The notes under the pieces are model-generated. The model was not told the origin of the DNA and made no database searches. It worked only from the letters and a program-made list of their open reading frames with translations. From an uncultured Lachnospiraceae bacterium (lineage in GTDB: Bacteria > Bacillota > Clostridia > Lachnospirales > Lachnospiraceae), in the NCBI GenBank assembly GCA_900544685.1, contig UQWA01000001.1, positions 1-64,000 of the forward strand: DNA of 64,000 nt, written 5' to 3'. The position numbers and the translations under genes are program-made. Within the stretch, counting starts at the first letter, position 1. Each line of letters starts with the position of its first letter. Shown piece by piece: positions 55,466 to 64,000 of the stretch.

Positions 55466-58400
55466 ATGAAAAGATTTGAGAAATGCAAACGTGTTTTAGC
55501 AACTCTTCTCGTTGCTCTGATGGTTCTTCAGCAGACCAGTATTATCACACTGGCAGAAGAACTACAGGTCGAAACTCAGACAGCACAGGAAGAGAAAGCT
55601 GTGGAGCAGGAGGCAAAACCGGAAACATCTGCTCCGGAAACAATAAAACAGACAGAGGCGCCAACGGAGGCTCCAAAACCAACGGAAGCACCGACAGAGG
55701 CACCGGCACCTGAGACTCAGGCAACAGAAGCCCCTGTAACTGAAGCACCGGCAACGGAGCCACAGGTAACAGAAGCACCGGTAACAGAGCCACAGGTAAC
55801 AGAAGCAACGGAAACAGAGCCACAGGTGACAGAAACCCCGGCAACGGAACCACAGATCACAGAAGCTCCTGAGACAGAAACAACTGAAGCTGTCACAGAA
55901 AAGAAGACAGAAGAGGAAAAAGAATCCGAGAGCACAACAGAAGAAACAGAGGCTGCCACAAAAGACAGCTTTCATAGTATTGCAGAAAATGTAGATGCAA
56001 AAGTTACTTTATCTAAAGGTATCTCAGAAGATGCAATCTTCGTAGCAAAACAGTATGACTTGGATTCTGACTACGTTGCTCAGAATGTAGATGATGCACT
56101 TGGCGCATGGATCGAAGCACACAACCTGACGGTACTGGATGCAGCAGTATACGATATGTACTTTGAAGAAGACGGCAAAGAAATCGCAGTCAAACAGAAT
56201 GCAAAAGTAAACCTGACCTTCAACAGCCCAATCCTGACAGAGACAGGTGATGCTGATGTAGCTACTGATGTATATGTACTGCACGTAGTAAATGGAAAAG
56301 CAAAAGAAGTAGGAACCGTAACACGTAACGGCAATGATGCAGTTACTGCAGCAACCATCAACACCGATGGATTCTCACCATTTGTATTTGTAAAAGCAGT
56401 GAGCGGGGATGCGGCTGCACAGATGGATGGGACGTCTACCTCAAATGTAGAAGATGTTATATATGGAGTAGAAATATCAGGTCCTACAGATGGAACTACA
56501 TATGATCCAAATAATTCAAATAAGAGAACAGATCATTTTAAAGTAACAATTAATTTTAAGGAAATACCAAGAGGAAATCAGTTTGGTAGCACAATGTACT
56601 ATCAGATTCCAAATGTATTTAATATTGATCCTGTTACAACTCCACAGAGAATTATGTCAAATGATAATGGCGTATCGACTGAAATAGGAACTTATACTAT
56701 TGACAGTAATGGAAAAGTTACAATTAATTTCAATGAAAAGGTTCACAATAATGATGCGTATAATGCGTATTTTAAATTTGAAGCATGGTTTAAGACAGAG
56801 GAAGTTAGTAAAACTAACGAAAAAGAAGTAAATTTTGGTGGTGAAATTAAAAAGACATTTAAGTTTGAACCGGCAGAAAATCTGACCGTAAAAAAGACAA
56901 GTATTGTAGACAAAAATGATCCAACATTATTCCACTATACCATTACAGTGACAGCAGGAGAAACTGGAGCTACGAATGTTGTATTAAAAGATTATATGTC
57001 GAATGTTAAATTGCAGGGGAAATTTAAAAAGAACAGTGTAGACATGGATGATGGTGAAAAAGGCGTAGAAAAGGATCAATGGAATGAATATTACACAATT
57101 CATGTGGGGGATATGAAACCAAATGAAACCGTTACTATCACCTGTGATGCCAAAATACCTTCAGAGAAGCTCAGTAATTTAAATGGAAAGATTGATACAG
57201 AAAATACTGTAGAAGGTAAATCTGACTATTCTGAAAGTAAAAGGTATACCGTAAAGAATACATACAAATATGAATTGATAAAAAAAGACAATGCTGTATT
57301 ATCTGCGGATGGAAAAACTGCTAAGTGGACAGTAACCGTAAATGGTGGAGGAGACGGTTCAAAAATTGATTTAAATGGATATACGGTAAAGGATGCTTTA
57401 TCTGATGCAGATAAGTTAGCAGGATATGAACTGGATACAAGTCAGCCATTTGAAGTTCTGGTGGATGGAGTAAAGGATACTTCATGGAGTTGGGATAATG
57501 TTACCCATGATGGATCAAATTGGAGTTATACTTTTGGTGAAAATTCGAATCATACATATACCTTTATTTATTATACCAAGGTTCCGGAGAATCATTCATT
57601 AGACAATATTACTGTTAAGAACAAAGCCACATTAACAAAAGATGGAACTGATAAAGGAAACGACGAAGGTCAGGGAACTATACCATCTACTGGATTGCCA
57701 GAGAATATCATTGAGAAGGACAATGGTATTCTTGAAACAGATCCAGACGATGCCACTCTTCGATACATCAAATGGGTTATGCGTATAAATGTACCTGCAA
57801 ATACAGAGTATCCGAAGGTGTATCTTGATGATGATCCTTGGAATAATCCAAGCTATCAGATTGTAGACATAAGTGGTGGAGTAGTTAATAGTGATTCCCC
57901 TGCACACAATCAGGTTGGTATTACTTCTAGTAATAGTGATGTTAATAAGATAGTTGGAAATTGGAAAGCCACGATAGGTGGAAATAATAACAATCATATT
58001 ATTGTAAAAGGTGCAGATGGAAATAAGATTACGCTTCCGGCTAAAGATGAACCTTATACAATTACAATGGTGTATTATACAAGATTGACAAACGAAGGAC
58101 TTAATCAAGATCATATTACAAACAGAGTGACTTTGCATGTAAAAAACTTGTCAAAGTACGATGATGGCATTTACAAGCCGGGCAAGTCAGATTCATATGT
58201 AAGTGAAAAAAAGGGAGATTATGATTCTAAGAATCATACAATTACATGGACAATTCTGCTTAATAAAGGAGCTAAAGCTTGGGATGAAGGAATCTTTTCT
58301 ATAGAAGATACATTAGATAGTAATTTAGAATTCGACAGATCATCTGTGCAGGTACAGGTAGGAAAAAATCAGCATGAAATATCAAGTGATACATCTGTAG

Positions 58401-61400
58401 TGAAAGATACCGATTATGAACTAACTGTAAATGATAATACTTTTAGAATTCAGTTTAAGAATTTGAAAGAACTGACTGAAGGCGCTAAAATATATGGAAG
58501 TCCATGTCCATGCCGGTTTGTCAAAATTACATATGTAACAAAAGTGAAAGATTCGGTATATACAACGGAAGAATCTACTTGGGTAAATAATGAGTTTGTA
58601 TTAAAGAAAGATGACAAAAAAATTGAACGAGTTGACAGCAAAGTAGAAGTAAAACCTTCTAAACCATTTAAGAAAAAATTGACGAAAGAAGCGTCAGGTT
58701 TAAATGGATTTAAAGCATCTTATTCGATGACGGTTAATCCGGAAAAAGTATTTCTTTCTAATGATTCAACGAAAGAGAATCCACAGGATTATGTGATTGT
58801 AGATACGTTGCTTCCATGCATGCATCTGGATATTGACAGCCTGGTAATTAAGAAAAATGGAGAAGTACTTGCTAAAGATGCATACGATGCACCATATGAA
58901 GACAATGTATTAACAATTAGAATCCCAAATGGAGATGGTGCTAAGTACGAAATTTCTTATGATGTTTATGTAAAAGGAAAGATTGGGGAAGAAGTAACAT
59001 ATAAGAATAAAGCGATATTGAGGTGCAAAGGAAAAGAATATACACAGACAACATCTGAAAAGAAAGTTAAAATGCAGACAACGAGCGCCGGAGGAAGTTC
59101 CAAAGATTATTCGCTTGAGTTAGGAAAGTGGAATGAAAATAATACAAAGAGATTATCTGCGACATTTGAATTATCAGAATACTATAATGGACATTGGGGA
59201 GAACCGCGTGAAATTACAACTCTCACGGAAGGAAACGTATCATTAGGAACGGTTCATGCACAGGGTAGTGCAGATATTTTATATGCGGATGTGCTCTACA
59301 GACTGGTAGAAACGAAAGAACCAAGTGGTTATATTAAATCTACCGAACCATATTATTTTGTGATTGGAGAGGAGGCAACGTCAGAGATTGAGATACCAGC
59401 TGAGGTAAAGACGTATGAGACTTACTTTGCATCACAGCTAGAAAATGGAGACTGGAAGATTTTAGATTCAATACAGTTGACAAACAAAGAGGCACCGGGA
59501 AGTCTTGAGATAAAAAAAGATATAAGTGGTCTGACCACTGAGGATGAACAGAAATATCAAAATAAAACTTACCAATTTACTGTTCAGGATGCAGACGGAA
59601 ACTATTATGCTCTGGATGGAAAGGTATCAAAGGATAAACAGATTCTGACAATAACAGCAGGAAATACAATTACTGTTACAAATCTTCCAAATGGTCAGTA
59701 TACAGTAAAAGAGATTGCGGATGAAAGTACTCAAATTCCAGGATATGTTTTAGCAGAATCTGGAGCAACAGGGGTAGGAGTAAAGGTTGAAAAAGGCACA
59801 GAAGCTAAACTGACTGTAACTAACAGATATACTAATGTGAAGGCTGTTATCAAGGTACACAAGATAGTAAGTACTGGTGAAGGCGTAAGCTACACAGGAA
59901 GCGAGAAGTTCCAGTTCACACTGACCGGAGTAAACGGAGCACCGATGCCGTCCGGAAACGGAAATGTAGTGGAAGTGGAGAACGGAAAGACAGGAAGCTT
60001 CGGAGGAATCACCTACACAGCACCGGGAACCTATACCTACAAGGTAAAGGAAACCAAGGGAAGCACACCGGGAATGAGCTACGATGAGGAAGAACATGAA
60101 GTAACCGTCACAGTAAGTGAAGACCTGAAGACAGCAACAGTAGACTATGGAACAGAAAAGGCAGAGAGCCTGACAGTAACCAATAACTACACGGATGCAA
60201 AAGCAGCCATCAAGGTAAGCAAGATAGTAAGCACTGGTGAAGGGGTAAGTTACACAGGAAGCGAGACCTTTAAGTTCACACTGGCCGGAGTAAACGGAGC
60301 ACCGATGCCGTCCGGAAACGGAAATGTAGTGGAAGTGGAGAACGGAAAGACAGGAAGCTTCGGAGGAATCACCTACACAGCACCGGGAACCTATACCTAC
60401 AAGGTAAAGGAAACCAAGGGAAGCACACCGGGAATGAGCTACGATGAGGAAGAACATGAAGTAACCGTCACAGTAAGTGAAGACCTGAAGACAGCAACAG
60501 TAGACTATGGAACAGAAAAGGCAGAGAGCCTGACAGTAACCAATAACTACACGGATGCAAAAGCAACTATCAAAGTAGCCAAGGTAGTAGAAGGAGAAGG
60601 CTTCAATCCAAATGAGGAATTTGAATTTGTTCTTACATCTGTTGAAGGAACTCCAATGCCAGATGATTCTACTGTAAAAGTAAAAGCAGGCAGTGAGGCG
60701 GCATTTGGAGCTATTGAATATACTGCAACAGGTACCTATGAGTATACGGTGAAAGAAAAAGCAGGTACTACCGTAGGAATGATCTATGATACGTCTGAAC
60801 ATAAAGTAACTGTAACTGTAGAAGGTACAGATAAGCTTACAGCAACCGTAAAATATGAAGATGAGAAAGCCGATAAGCTGACAATAACTAATAAGTATAA
60901 CGGTTTATCAGCCAAGATTAGCAAGGTTGATATCGCAGACGGCAAGGAATTGGAAGGAGCCCATATCCAGATCCTTGACAAGGATGGCAAGGTAGTTGAG
61001 GAATGGGATTCCACGAAGGAAGCACATGAAGTAACCGGACTGAAGACAGGAGAGACTTACACCCTGCGAGAGACGGTAGCACCGGATGGATATGGAGTAA
61101 CCACAGACACTACATTTGTACTGAAAGCAGACGGAACAATCGATACTGAAAAGACAAAGACAACAAGTAAAGATGGAGTCCTTCTGGTAGAAGACAAGAA
61201 GACAAGCGTCAAAGTAAGCAAGGTTGATATCGCAGACGGCAAGGAGCTGGAAGGAGCCCATATCCAGATCCTCGACAAGGATGGCAAGGTAGTTGAGGAA
61301 TGGGATTCCACGAAGGAAGCACATGAAGTAACCGGACTGAAGACAGGAGAGACTTACACCCTGCGAGAGACGGTAGCACCGGATGGATATGGAGTAACCA

Positions 61401-62746
61401 CAGACACTACATTTGTACTGAAAGCAGACGGAACAATCGATACTGAAAAGACAAAGACAACAAGTAAAGATGGAGTCCTTCTGGTAGAAGACAAGAAGAC
61501 AAGCGTCAAAGTAAGCAAGGTTGATATCGCAGACGGCAAGGAGCTGGAAGGAGCCCATATCCAGATCCTCGACAAGGATGGCAAGGTAGTTGAGGAATGG
61601 GATTCCAAGAAGGAAGCGCATGAAGTAACCGGACTGAAGACGGGTGAGACTTATACACTGCGTGAGACTGTTGCACCGGATGGATATGATCTGACTACAG
61701 ATACCACATTTGTACTGAAGGAAGATGGAACGGTTGATACCGCACAGACCACTACAACCACGAAAGACGGTGTGCTTCTGGTAGAAGATGCCAAGACAGT
61801 TGAGACCGACAAGGCTATTGAAGTAACCAAGAGACTGATCAGCATTGACGGACCTGTCCTGAATGCTGAGGATGCCACATTCTATGTAGCTCTGTACGCT
61901 GATGCAGAATGTACACAACGTGTATCAGCAGTGAAAGCACTGGAATTCAAGAATGCTTCATCTGCTACGGTAACATTTAAAAACCTGAAAGCAGACACCA
62001 CATACTATGTGGGAGAATGTGACCAGAATGGTACAAGTTATGGTGTAGGAACAACATCAGACGGAGTCACTTATGTAGCTGATTTTGGAAGCAGCAATAA
62101 AGTAGAGATAACAAATGCAGACGGAACGAAGGAAGTTCATTTTGACAACCAGTTCCTGACAGTACCGGACGGTTACAACATTGAAGCATACCTGAGCATT
62201 ACAAAGAAAGTGCTGGATGTGGATGGTAATGCAGTCAACAGCAACGAAACCTTCTATGCAGGATTATTTGCAGATAAAGATTACACAACACTTTCTACCG
62301 AAGTATCTCAGAACATCATTCCACTGAGTATGGATGGAGGATCAGAGAAGACAGTTACACTTATGGTACCGATCATTCCGGGTGGAACGGTTAATCTGTA
62401 TGTAACAGAGGTAGATAAAGACGGTAATCCGGTAGCGAACAGCAAGAGTTTTGCATACGATGTGGAAGTAAGCGGCGGAGAGATTGTACTGAGTGATGAA
62501 GGAAAAACGTTCTCTGTTACAATCACGAACAGTGAACAGAATGTGGAAACAGAAACGGAAACAGAAACTGAGACAGAAGTAGAAACAGAGACAGAAAAAG
62601 GAACACAGAAGACCACTGAAAAGAAAACTACAAAGGCAGCCAAGACCGGAGATGACACACCAATCGGTGCACTGGCAGGCGCACTGGCAGTATCAGCGGC
62701 AGTCATTGTGATCTACTTCAAACGTCGTAAAAAGAATGAAGAATAA
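55466..62746 (+). CDS. Giant sortase-anchored multi-domain surface adhesin
   Basis: A 2426-residue protein. Signal peptide (about 1-30, ending near TLAEE), a Thr/Glu/Pro-rich stalk (about 35-165), a putative Ig-like head (about 170-450), then several beta domains of the isopeptide-adhesin kind (about 450-1210) with repeated 'D-x-TLD' or 'KDALSD'-like elements. Cna-B/SpaA-like units follow (about 1210-1460), three Spy0128/FctA-type pilin domains (about 1461-1810; two nearly identical over 120 residues), three SpaA-type repeats of 99 residues (about 1815-2110), two more beta domains, and a Glu/Thr tail. The end has KTGDD, a 20-residue membrane segment and RRKK: a sortase signal of the KTGD class without LP. 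It should project from the wall and bind host or bacterial targets. Confidence 0.92.
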   Translation: MKRFEKCKRVLATLLVALMVLQQTSIITLAEELQVETQTAQEEKAVEQEAKPETSAPETIKQTEAPTEAPKPTEAPTEAPAPETQATEAPVTEAPATEPQVTEAPVTEPQVTEATETEPQVTETPATEPQITEAPETETTEAVTEKKTEEEKESESTTEETEAATKDSFHSIAENVDAKVTLSKGISEDAIFVAKQYDLDSDYVAQNVDDALGAWIEAHNLTVLDAAVYDMYFEEDGKEIAVKQNAKVNLTFNSPILTETGDADVATDVYVLHVVNGKAKEVGTVTRNGNDAVTAATINTDGFSPFVFVKAVSGDAAAQMDGTSTSNVEDVIYGVEISGPTDGTTYDPNNSNKRTDHFKVTINFKEIPRGNQFGSTMYYQIPNVFNIDPVTTPQRIMSNDNGVSTEIGTYTIDSNGKVTINFNEKVHNNDAYNAYFKFEAWFKTEEVSKTNEKEVNFGGEIKKTFKFEPAENLTVKKTSIVDKNDPTLFHYTITVTAGETGATNVVLKDYMSNVKLQGKFKKNSVDMDDGEKGVEKDQWNEYYTIHVGDMKPNETVTITCDAKIPSEKLSNLNGKIDTENTVEGKSDYSESKRYTVKNTYKYELIKKDNAVLSADGKTAKWTVTVNGGGDGSKIDLNGYTVKDALSDADKLAGYELDTSQPFEVLVDGVKDTSWSWDNVTHDGSNWSYTFGENSNHTYTFIYYTKVPENHSLDNITVKNKATLTKDGTDKGNDEGQGTIPSTGLPENIIEKDNGILETDPDDATLRYIKWVMRINVPANTEYPKVYLDDDPWNNPSYQIVDISGGVVNSDSPAHNQVGITSSNSDVNKIVGNWKATIGGNNNNHIIVKGADGNKITLPAKDEPYTITMVYYTRLTNEGLNQDHITNRVTLHVKNLSKYDDGIYKPGKSDSYVSEKKGDYDSKNHTITWTILLNKGAKAWDEGIFSIEDTLDSNLEFDRSSVQVQVGKNQHEISSDTSVVKDTDYELTVNDNTFRIQFKNLKELTEGAKIYGSPCPCRFVKITYVTKVKDSVYTTEESTWVNNEFVLKKDDKKIERVDSKVEVKPSKPFKKKLTKEASGLNGFKASYSMTVNPEKVFLSNDSTKENPQDYVIVDTLLPCMHLDIDSLVIKKNGEVLAKDAYDAPYEDNVLTIRIPNGDGAKYEISYDVYVKGKIGEEVTYKNKAILRCKGKEYTQTTSEKKVKMQTTSAGGSSKDYSLELGKWNENNTKRLSATFELSEYYNGHWGEPREITTLTEGNVSLGTVHAQGSADILYADVLYRLVETKEPSGYIKSTEPYYFVIGEEATSEIEIPAEVKTYETYFASQLENGDWKILDSIQLTNKEAPGSLEIKKDISGLTTEDEQKYQNKTYQFTVQDADGNYYALDGKVSKDKQILTITAGNTITVTNLPNGQYTVKEIADESTQIPGYVLAESGATGVGVKVEKGTEAKLTVTNRYTNVKAVIKVHKIVSTGEGVSYTGSEKFQFTLTGVNGAPMPSGNGNVVEVENGKTGSFGGITYTAPGTYTYKVKETKGSTPGMSYDEEEHEVTVTVSEDLKTATVDYGTEKAESLTVTNNYTDAKAAIKVSKIVSTGEGVSYTGSETFKFTLAGVNGAPMPSGNGNVVEVENGKTGSFGGITYTAPGTYTYKVKETKGSTPGMSYDEEEHEVTVTVSEDLKTATVDYGTEKAESLTVTNNYTDAKATIKVAKVVEGEGFNPNEEFEFVLTSVEGTPMPDDSTVKVKAGSEAAFGAIEYTATGTYEYTVKEKAGTTVGMIYDTSEHKVTVTVEGTDKLTATVKYEDEKADKLTITNKYNGLSAKISKVDIADGKELEGAHIQILDKDGKVVEEWDSTKEAHEVTGLKTGETYTLRETVAPDGYGVTTDTTFVLKADGTIDTEKTKTTSKDGVLLVEDKKTSVKVSKVDIADGKELEGAHIQILDKDGKVVEEWDSTKEAHEVTGLKTGETYTLRETVAPDGYGVTTDTTFVLKADGTIDTEKTKTTSKDGVLLVEDKKTSVKVSKVDIADGKELEGAHIQILDKDGKVVEEWDSKKEAHEVTGLKTGETYTLRETVAPDGYDLTTDTTFVLKEDGTVDTAQTTTTTKDGVLLVEDAKTVETDKAIEVTKRLISIDGPVLNAEDATFYVALYADAECTQRVSAVKALEFKNASSATVTFKNLKADTTYYVGECDQNGTSYGVGTTSDGVTYVADFGSSNKVEITNADGTKEVHFDNQFLTVPDGYNIEAYLSITKKVLDVDGNAVNSNETFYAGLFADKDYTTLSTEVSQNIIPLSMDGGSEKTVTLMVPIIPGGTVNLYVTEVDKDGNPVANSKSFAYDVEVSGGEIVLSDEGKTFSVTITNSEQNVETETETETETEVETETEKGTQKTTEKKTTKAAKTGDDTPIGALAGALAVSAAVIVIYFKRRKKNEE
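55541..55960 (+). repeat. Thr/Glu/Pro-rich low-complexity stalk of the adhesin
   Basis: Short degenerate repeats of the type TEAP-(A/V)TE-PQV are encoded in-frame; 'ACAGAAGCACCG' and 'GAGCCACAGGTAACAG' recur. Likely an extended, wall-spanning or glycosylated linker. Confidence 0.7.
59924..60565 (+). repeat. Two 360-nt tandem repeats (FctA-type domains), about 282 nt identical
   Basis: The unit from about 59849 recurs at 60209 (period 360 nt, 120 residues). From about 59924 to 60205 and 60284 to 60565 the two copies are identical. A third diverged copy follows from about 60569. Identity at synonymous sites implies recent duplication or gene conversion. Confidence 0.9.
60911..61800 (+). repeat. 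Three 297-nt tandem repeats (SpaA-type domains)
   Basis: The marker GCAAGGTTGATATCGCAGAC begins at 60921, 61218 and 61515, giving an exact 297-nt period (99 residues). Copies 1 and 2 differ at only a few bases; copy 3 diverges in its second half. Each encodes one Cna-B unit with the Lys in SKVDIADGK and Glu in YTLRETVAPDGY expected for an internal isopeptide bond. Confidence 0.9.
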
Positions 62747-62795
62747 TCACTCTCGACAGTGAGGAAGCTTCAAAAAGAATAAGGTAATCATACAG

Positions 62796-62829
62796 AGCCC
62801 CATGGCAGAGAAATCTGTCGTGGGGTTTT
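62796..62829 (+). terminator. Terminator of the adhesin gene
   Basis: AGCCCCATGGCAGA pairs with TCTGTCGTGGGG across GAAA, then TTTTC. Located 50 nt past the stop. Confidence 0.75.
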
Positions 62830-62908
62830 CTGCGTGCGTCTTGCATCAAAGAGAAAAAGCGGTTATACTCAAAGAAATAGCTGAGTGCGAGAAAGGAGCA
62901 GTGATTTC

Positions 62909-64000
62909 ATGAATCAGGTGATTAGCATTGGAAAACAAGACTTTGCGTCATTGCGTGAAAGTAATGCATTTTATGTGGATAAGACAGAGTTTATCCGTAC
63001 CTGGTGGGAAGCGCAGGACGATATTACCTTAATTACCAGACCGCGCAGATTTGGAAAAACCCTGAATATGAGTATGCTGAACTGCTTCTATTCTTTGCAG
63101 TATGCGAACCGGGGAGATTTATTTGAAGAGTTAAATATCTGGAAATATGAAAAGTACCAAAAGATACAGGGAACCTGGCCGGTTATTTTCCTGAGTTTTG
63201 CAGACGTAAAACAGGCAAATGCCGGGGATGCCATTCAAAAAATCAAGAAAATCATTGCAACGGTATGTCACCAGTCTGAGAATATTTTAAAAAGTGATAT
63301 TTTTTCAGAGTCGCAGCGTCGGCAATTTGCCTGCATCAGACCAGATATGGATGATGTGACAGCGCAAAGTGCGCTGCAGGATCTGAGCAGTTATTTGTTT
63401 CAGTATTACGGGAAAAAAGTAATTCTTTTGCTGGATGAGTATGATACACCGATGCAGGAGGCTTATATACAGGGGTACTGGAATGAAATGTCAGCATTTA
63501 TCAGAAGTCTGTTGAATTCCAGTTTTAAAACGAATCCTTATCTGGAGCGGGCAATGATGACCGGCATTACAAGGGTATCAAAAGAATCTATTTTTTCAGA
63601 TCTGAATAATCTGATGGTAATTACAACAACGTCAGAAAGATATATGGATTTTTTTGGATTTACCGAGCAGGAAGTATTTGCAGCACTGGACCGGTTCGGA
63701 ATGGGAGGACAAAAGACTGCTGTAAAACAGTGGTATGATGGCTTTACTTTTGGAACACAGAGAGATATTTATAATCCATGGTCTATTACAAATTTCCTGA
63801 AGGAAAAACAGCTCCGTCCGTACTGGGCAGATACCAGTTCCAATGGTCTGATCAACCGGTTGATTCAGAAGGCACCGGCAGAGATAAAAAGCAGTATGGA
63901 AGAACTTCTGCAGGGACAGGCAATAGAGGTGAATTTTGATGAACAGATCGTATTTGAGCAATTGGAACAGGATGAAAATGCGATTTGGAGCCTGATGGTG
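62909..64000 (+). CDS. AAA-ATPase-like/DUF1703 protein, truncated by the window edge
   Basis: Open for 364 codons from ATG 62909 to the right edge without a stop, with AAGGAG at 62893-62898. The N-terminal segment SIGKQDFASLRESNAFYVDK and ITRPRRFGKTLNMSML (about 45, degenerate Walker A) match the AAA-ATPase-like family (PF09820); VILLLDEYDTPMQEAY (about 172) is the Walker B equivalent; TGITRVSKESIFSDLNN (about 215) is the next conserved block. Complete members end in a PD-(D/E)XK nuclease-like DUF1703 domain, which would lie beyond the window. These genes occur in many copies in gut Firmicutes and Bacteroidetes; the role is unknown and may be mobile-element or nuclease related. Confidence 0.88.
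   Translation, partial: MNQVISIGKQDFASLRESNAFYVDKTEFIRTWWEAQDDITLITRPRRFGKTLNMSMLNCFYSLQYANRGDLFEELNIWKYEKYQKIQGTWPVIFLSFADVKQANAGDAIQKIKKIIATVCHQSENILKSDIFSESQRRQFACIRPDMDDVTAQSALQDLSSYLFQYYGKKVILLLDEYDTPMQEAYIQGYWNEMSAFIRSLLNSSFKTNPYLERAMMTGITRVSKESIFSDLNNLMVITTTSERYMDFFGFTEQEVFAALDRFGMGGQKTAVKQWYDGFTFGTQRDIYNPWSITNFLKEKQLRPYWADTSSNGLINRLIQKAPAEIKSSMEELLQGQAIEVNFDEQIVFEQLEQDENAIWSLMV

Noticed and set aside
59849..61800. CRISPR array or satellite DNA from the regular 297- and 360-nt repeats
   Set aside because: Repeats are far too long, lack spacers and are in-frame protein domains.
59750..61918. Long minus-strand ORFs opposite the adhesin repeats (59750-60802, 60908-61918, 61057-61311, 61354-61608)
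   Set aside because: They mirror the repeated coding sequence, repeat in register with it and have no ribosome sites or recognisable motifs.

Overview
The window reads as chromosomal DNA of an anaerobic, Gram-positive Firmicute, most likely a gut Lachnospiraceae member. The basis is moderate-to-low GC, strong AGGAGG ribosome sites, sigma-A type promoters (TTGACA/TATAAT with 17-bp spacers), reverse rubrerythrin, DUF4364, VanW/YoaR-type proteins, YtqA/YtqB, MutS2, YhaM, LytTR regulators, an ECF S component and a sortase-anchored Cna-B/pilin-domain adhesin. No tRNA, rRNA, CRISPR array, prophage or insertion sequence was recognised.

Layout. 1-1740: oxidative-stress pair on the minus strand (PerR-like Fur regulator, then reverse rubrerythrin), each promoter carrying an inverted repeat at its predicted start, plus a small exported or membrane protein of unknown role. 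1744-11460: a LacI regulator diverging from a nine-gene sugar operon: three TIM-barrel isomerase/epimerases, a ribose-type ABC importer, a zinc dehydrogenase and a Gfo/Idh/MocA dehydrogenase. There is no kinase. The dehydrogenase/TIM-barrel/Gfo core resembles the E. coli ycjQRS cluster that interconverts glycosides through 3-keto intermediates. 11468-21743: housekeeping genes (TypA, a tandem OB-fold SSB-like protein, a cobalamin adenosyltransferase-like protein, DapA, DapB, a triple-repeat lipoprotein, DegV, a membrane protein, a polysaccharide deacetylase, RarA). 21799-29394: MnmM diverging from an MnmL-led run that continues with DUF4364, a B12/radical-SAM protein, a 35-residue membrane peptide, VanW, an AIR-synthase-like protein and TrmL. 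29413-36917: orphan response regulator, MutS2, YhaM, RlmD-type methyltransferase, a lone prepilin and an NSS-type transporter.

37163-49503: a second sugar locus. A FadR-type GntR regulator precedes a transsulfuration-type PLP enzyme, an ABC importer without its ATPase, and three glycosidases (GH38 alpha-mannosidase, GH13 alpha-glucosidase, GH36 alpha-galactosidase), suggesting use of mixed alpha-linked oligosaccharides. 49560-55152: Mn-dependent pyrophosphatase with CBS/DRTGG domains, orphan LytTR regulator, MetY, a promoter-to-terminator stretch without ORFs (candidate ncRNA or leader), then an HD-domain nucleotidase and an ECF S component. 55466-62746: one 2426-residue surface adhesin with near-identical internal repeats and a base-composition mosaic. 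62909-64000: an AAA-ATPase/DUF1703-type gene running off the right edge.

The observations I would follow first are the ycjQRS-like operon, the unassigned transcript at about 53570-53880, the roughly 215-nt foldback between mnmM and mnmL, the pair of related 44-45 bp palindromes at 21750 and 49509, the very short attenuator-like leader of dapA, and the repeat structure of the giant adhesin.
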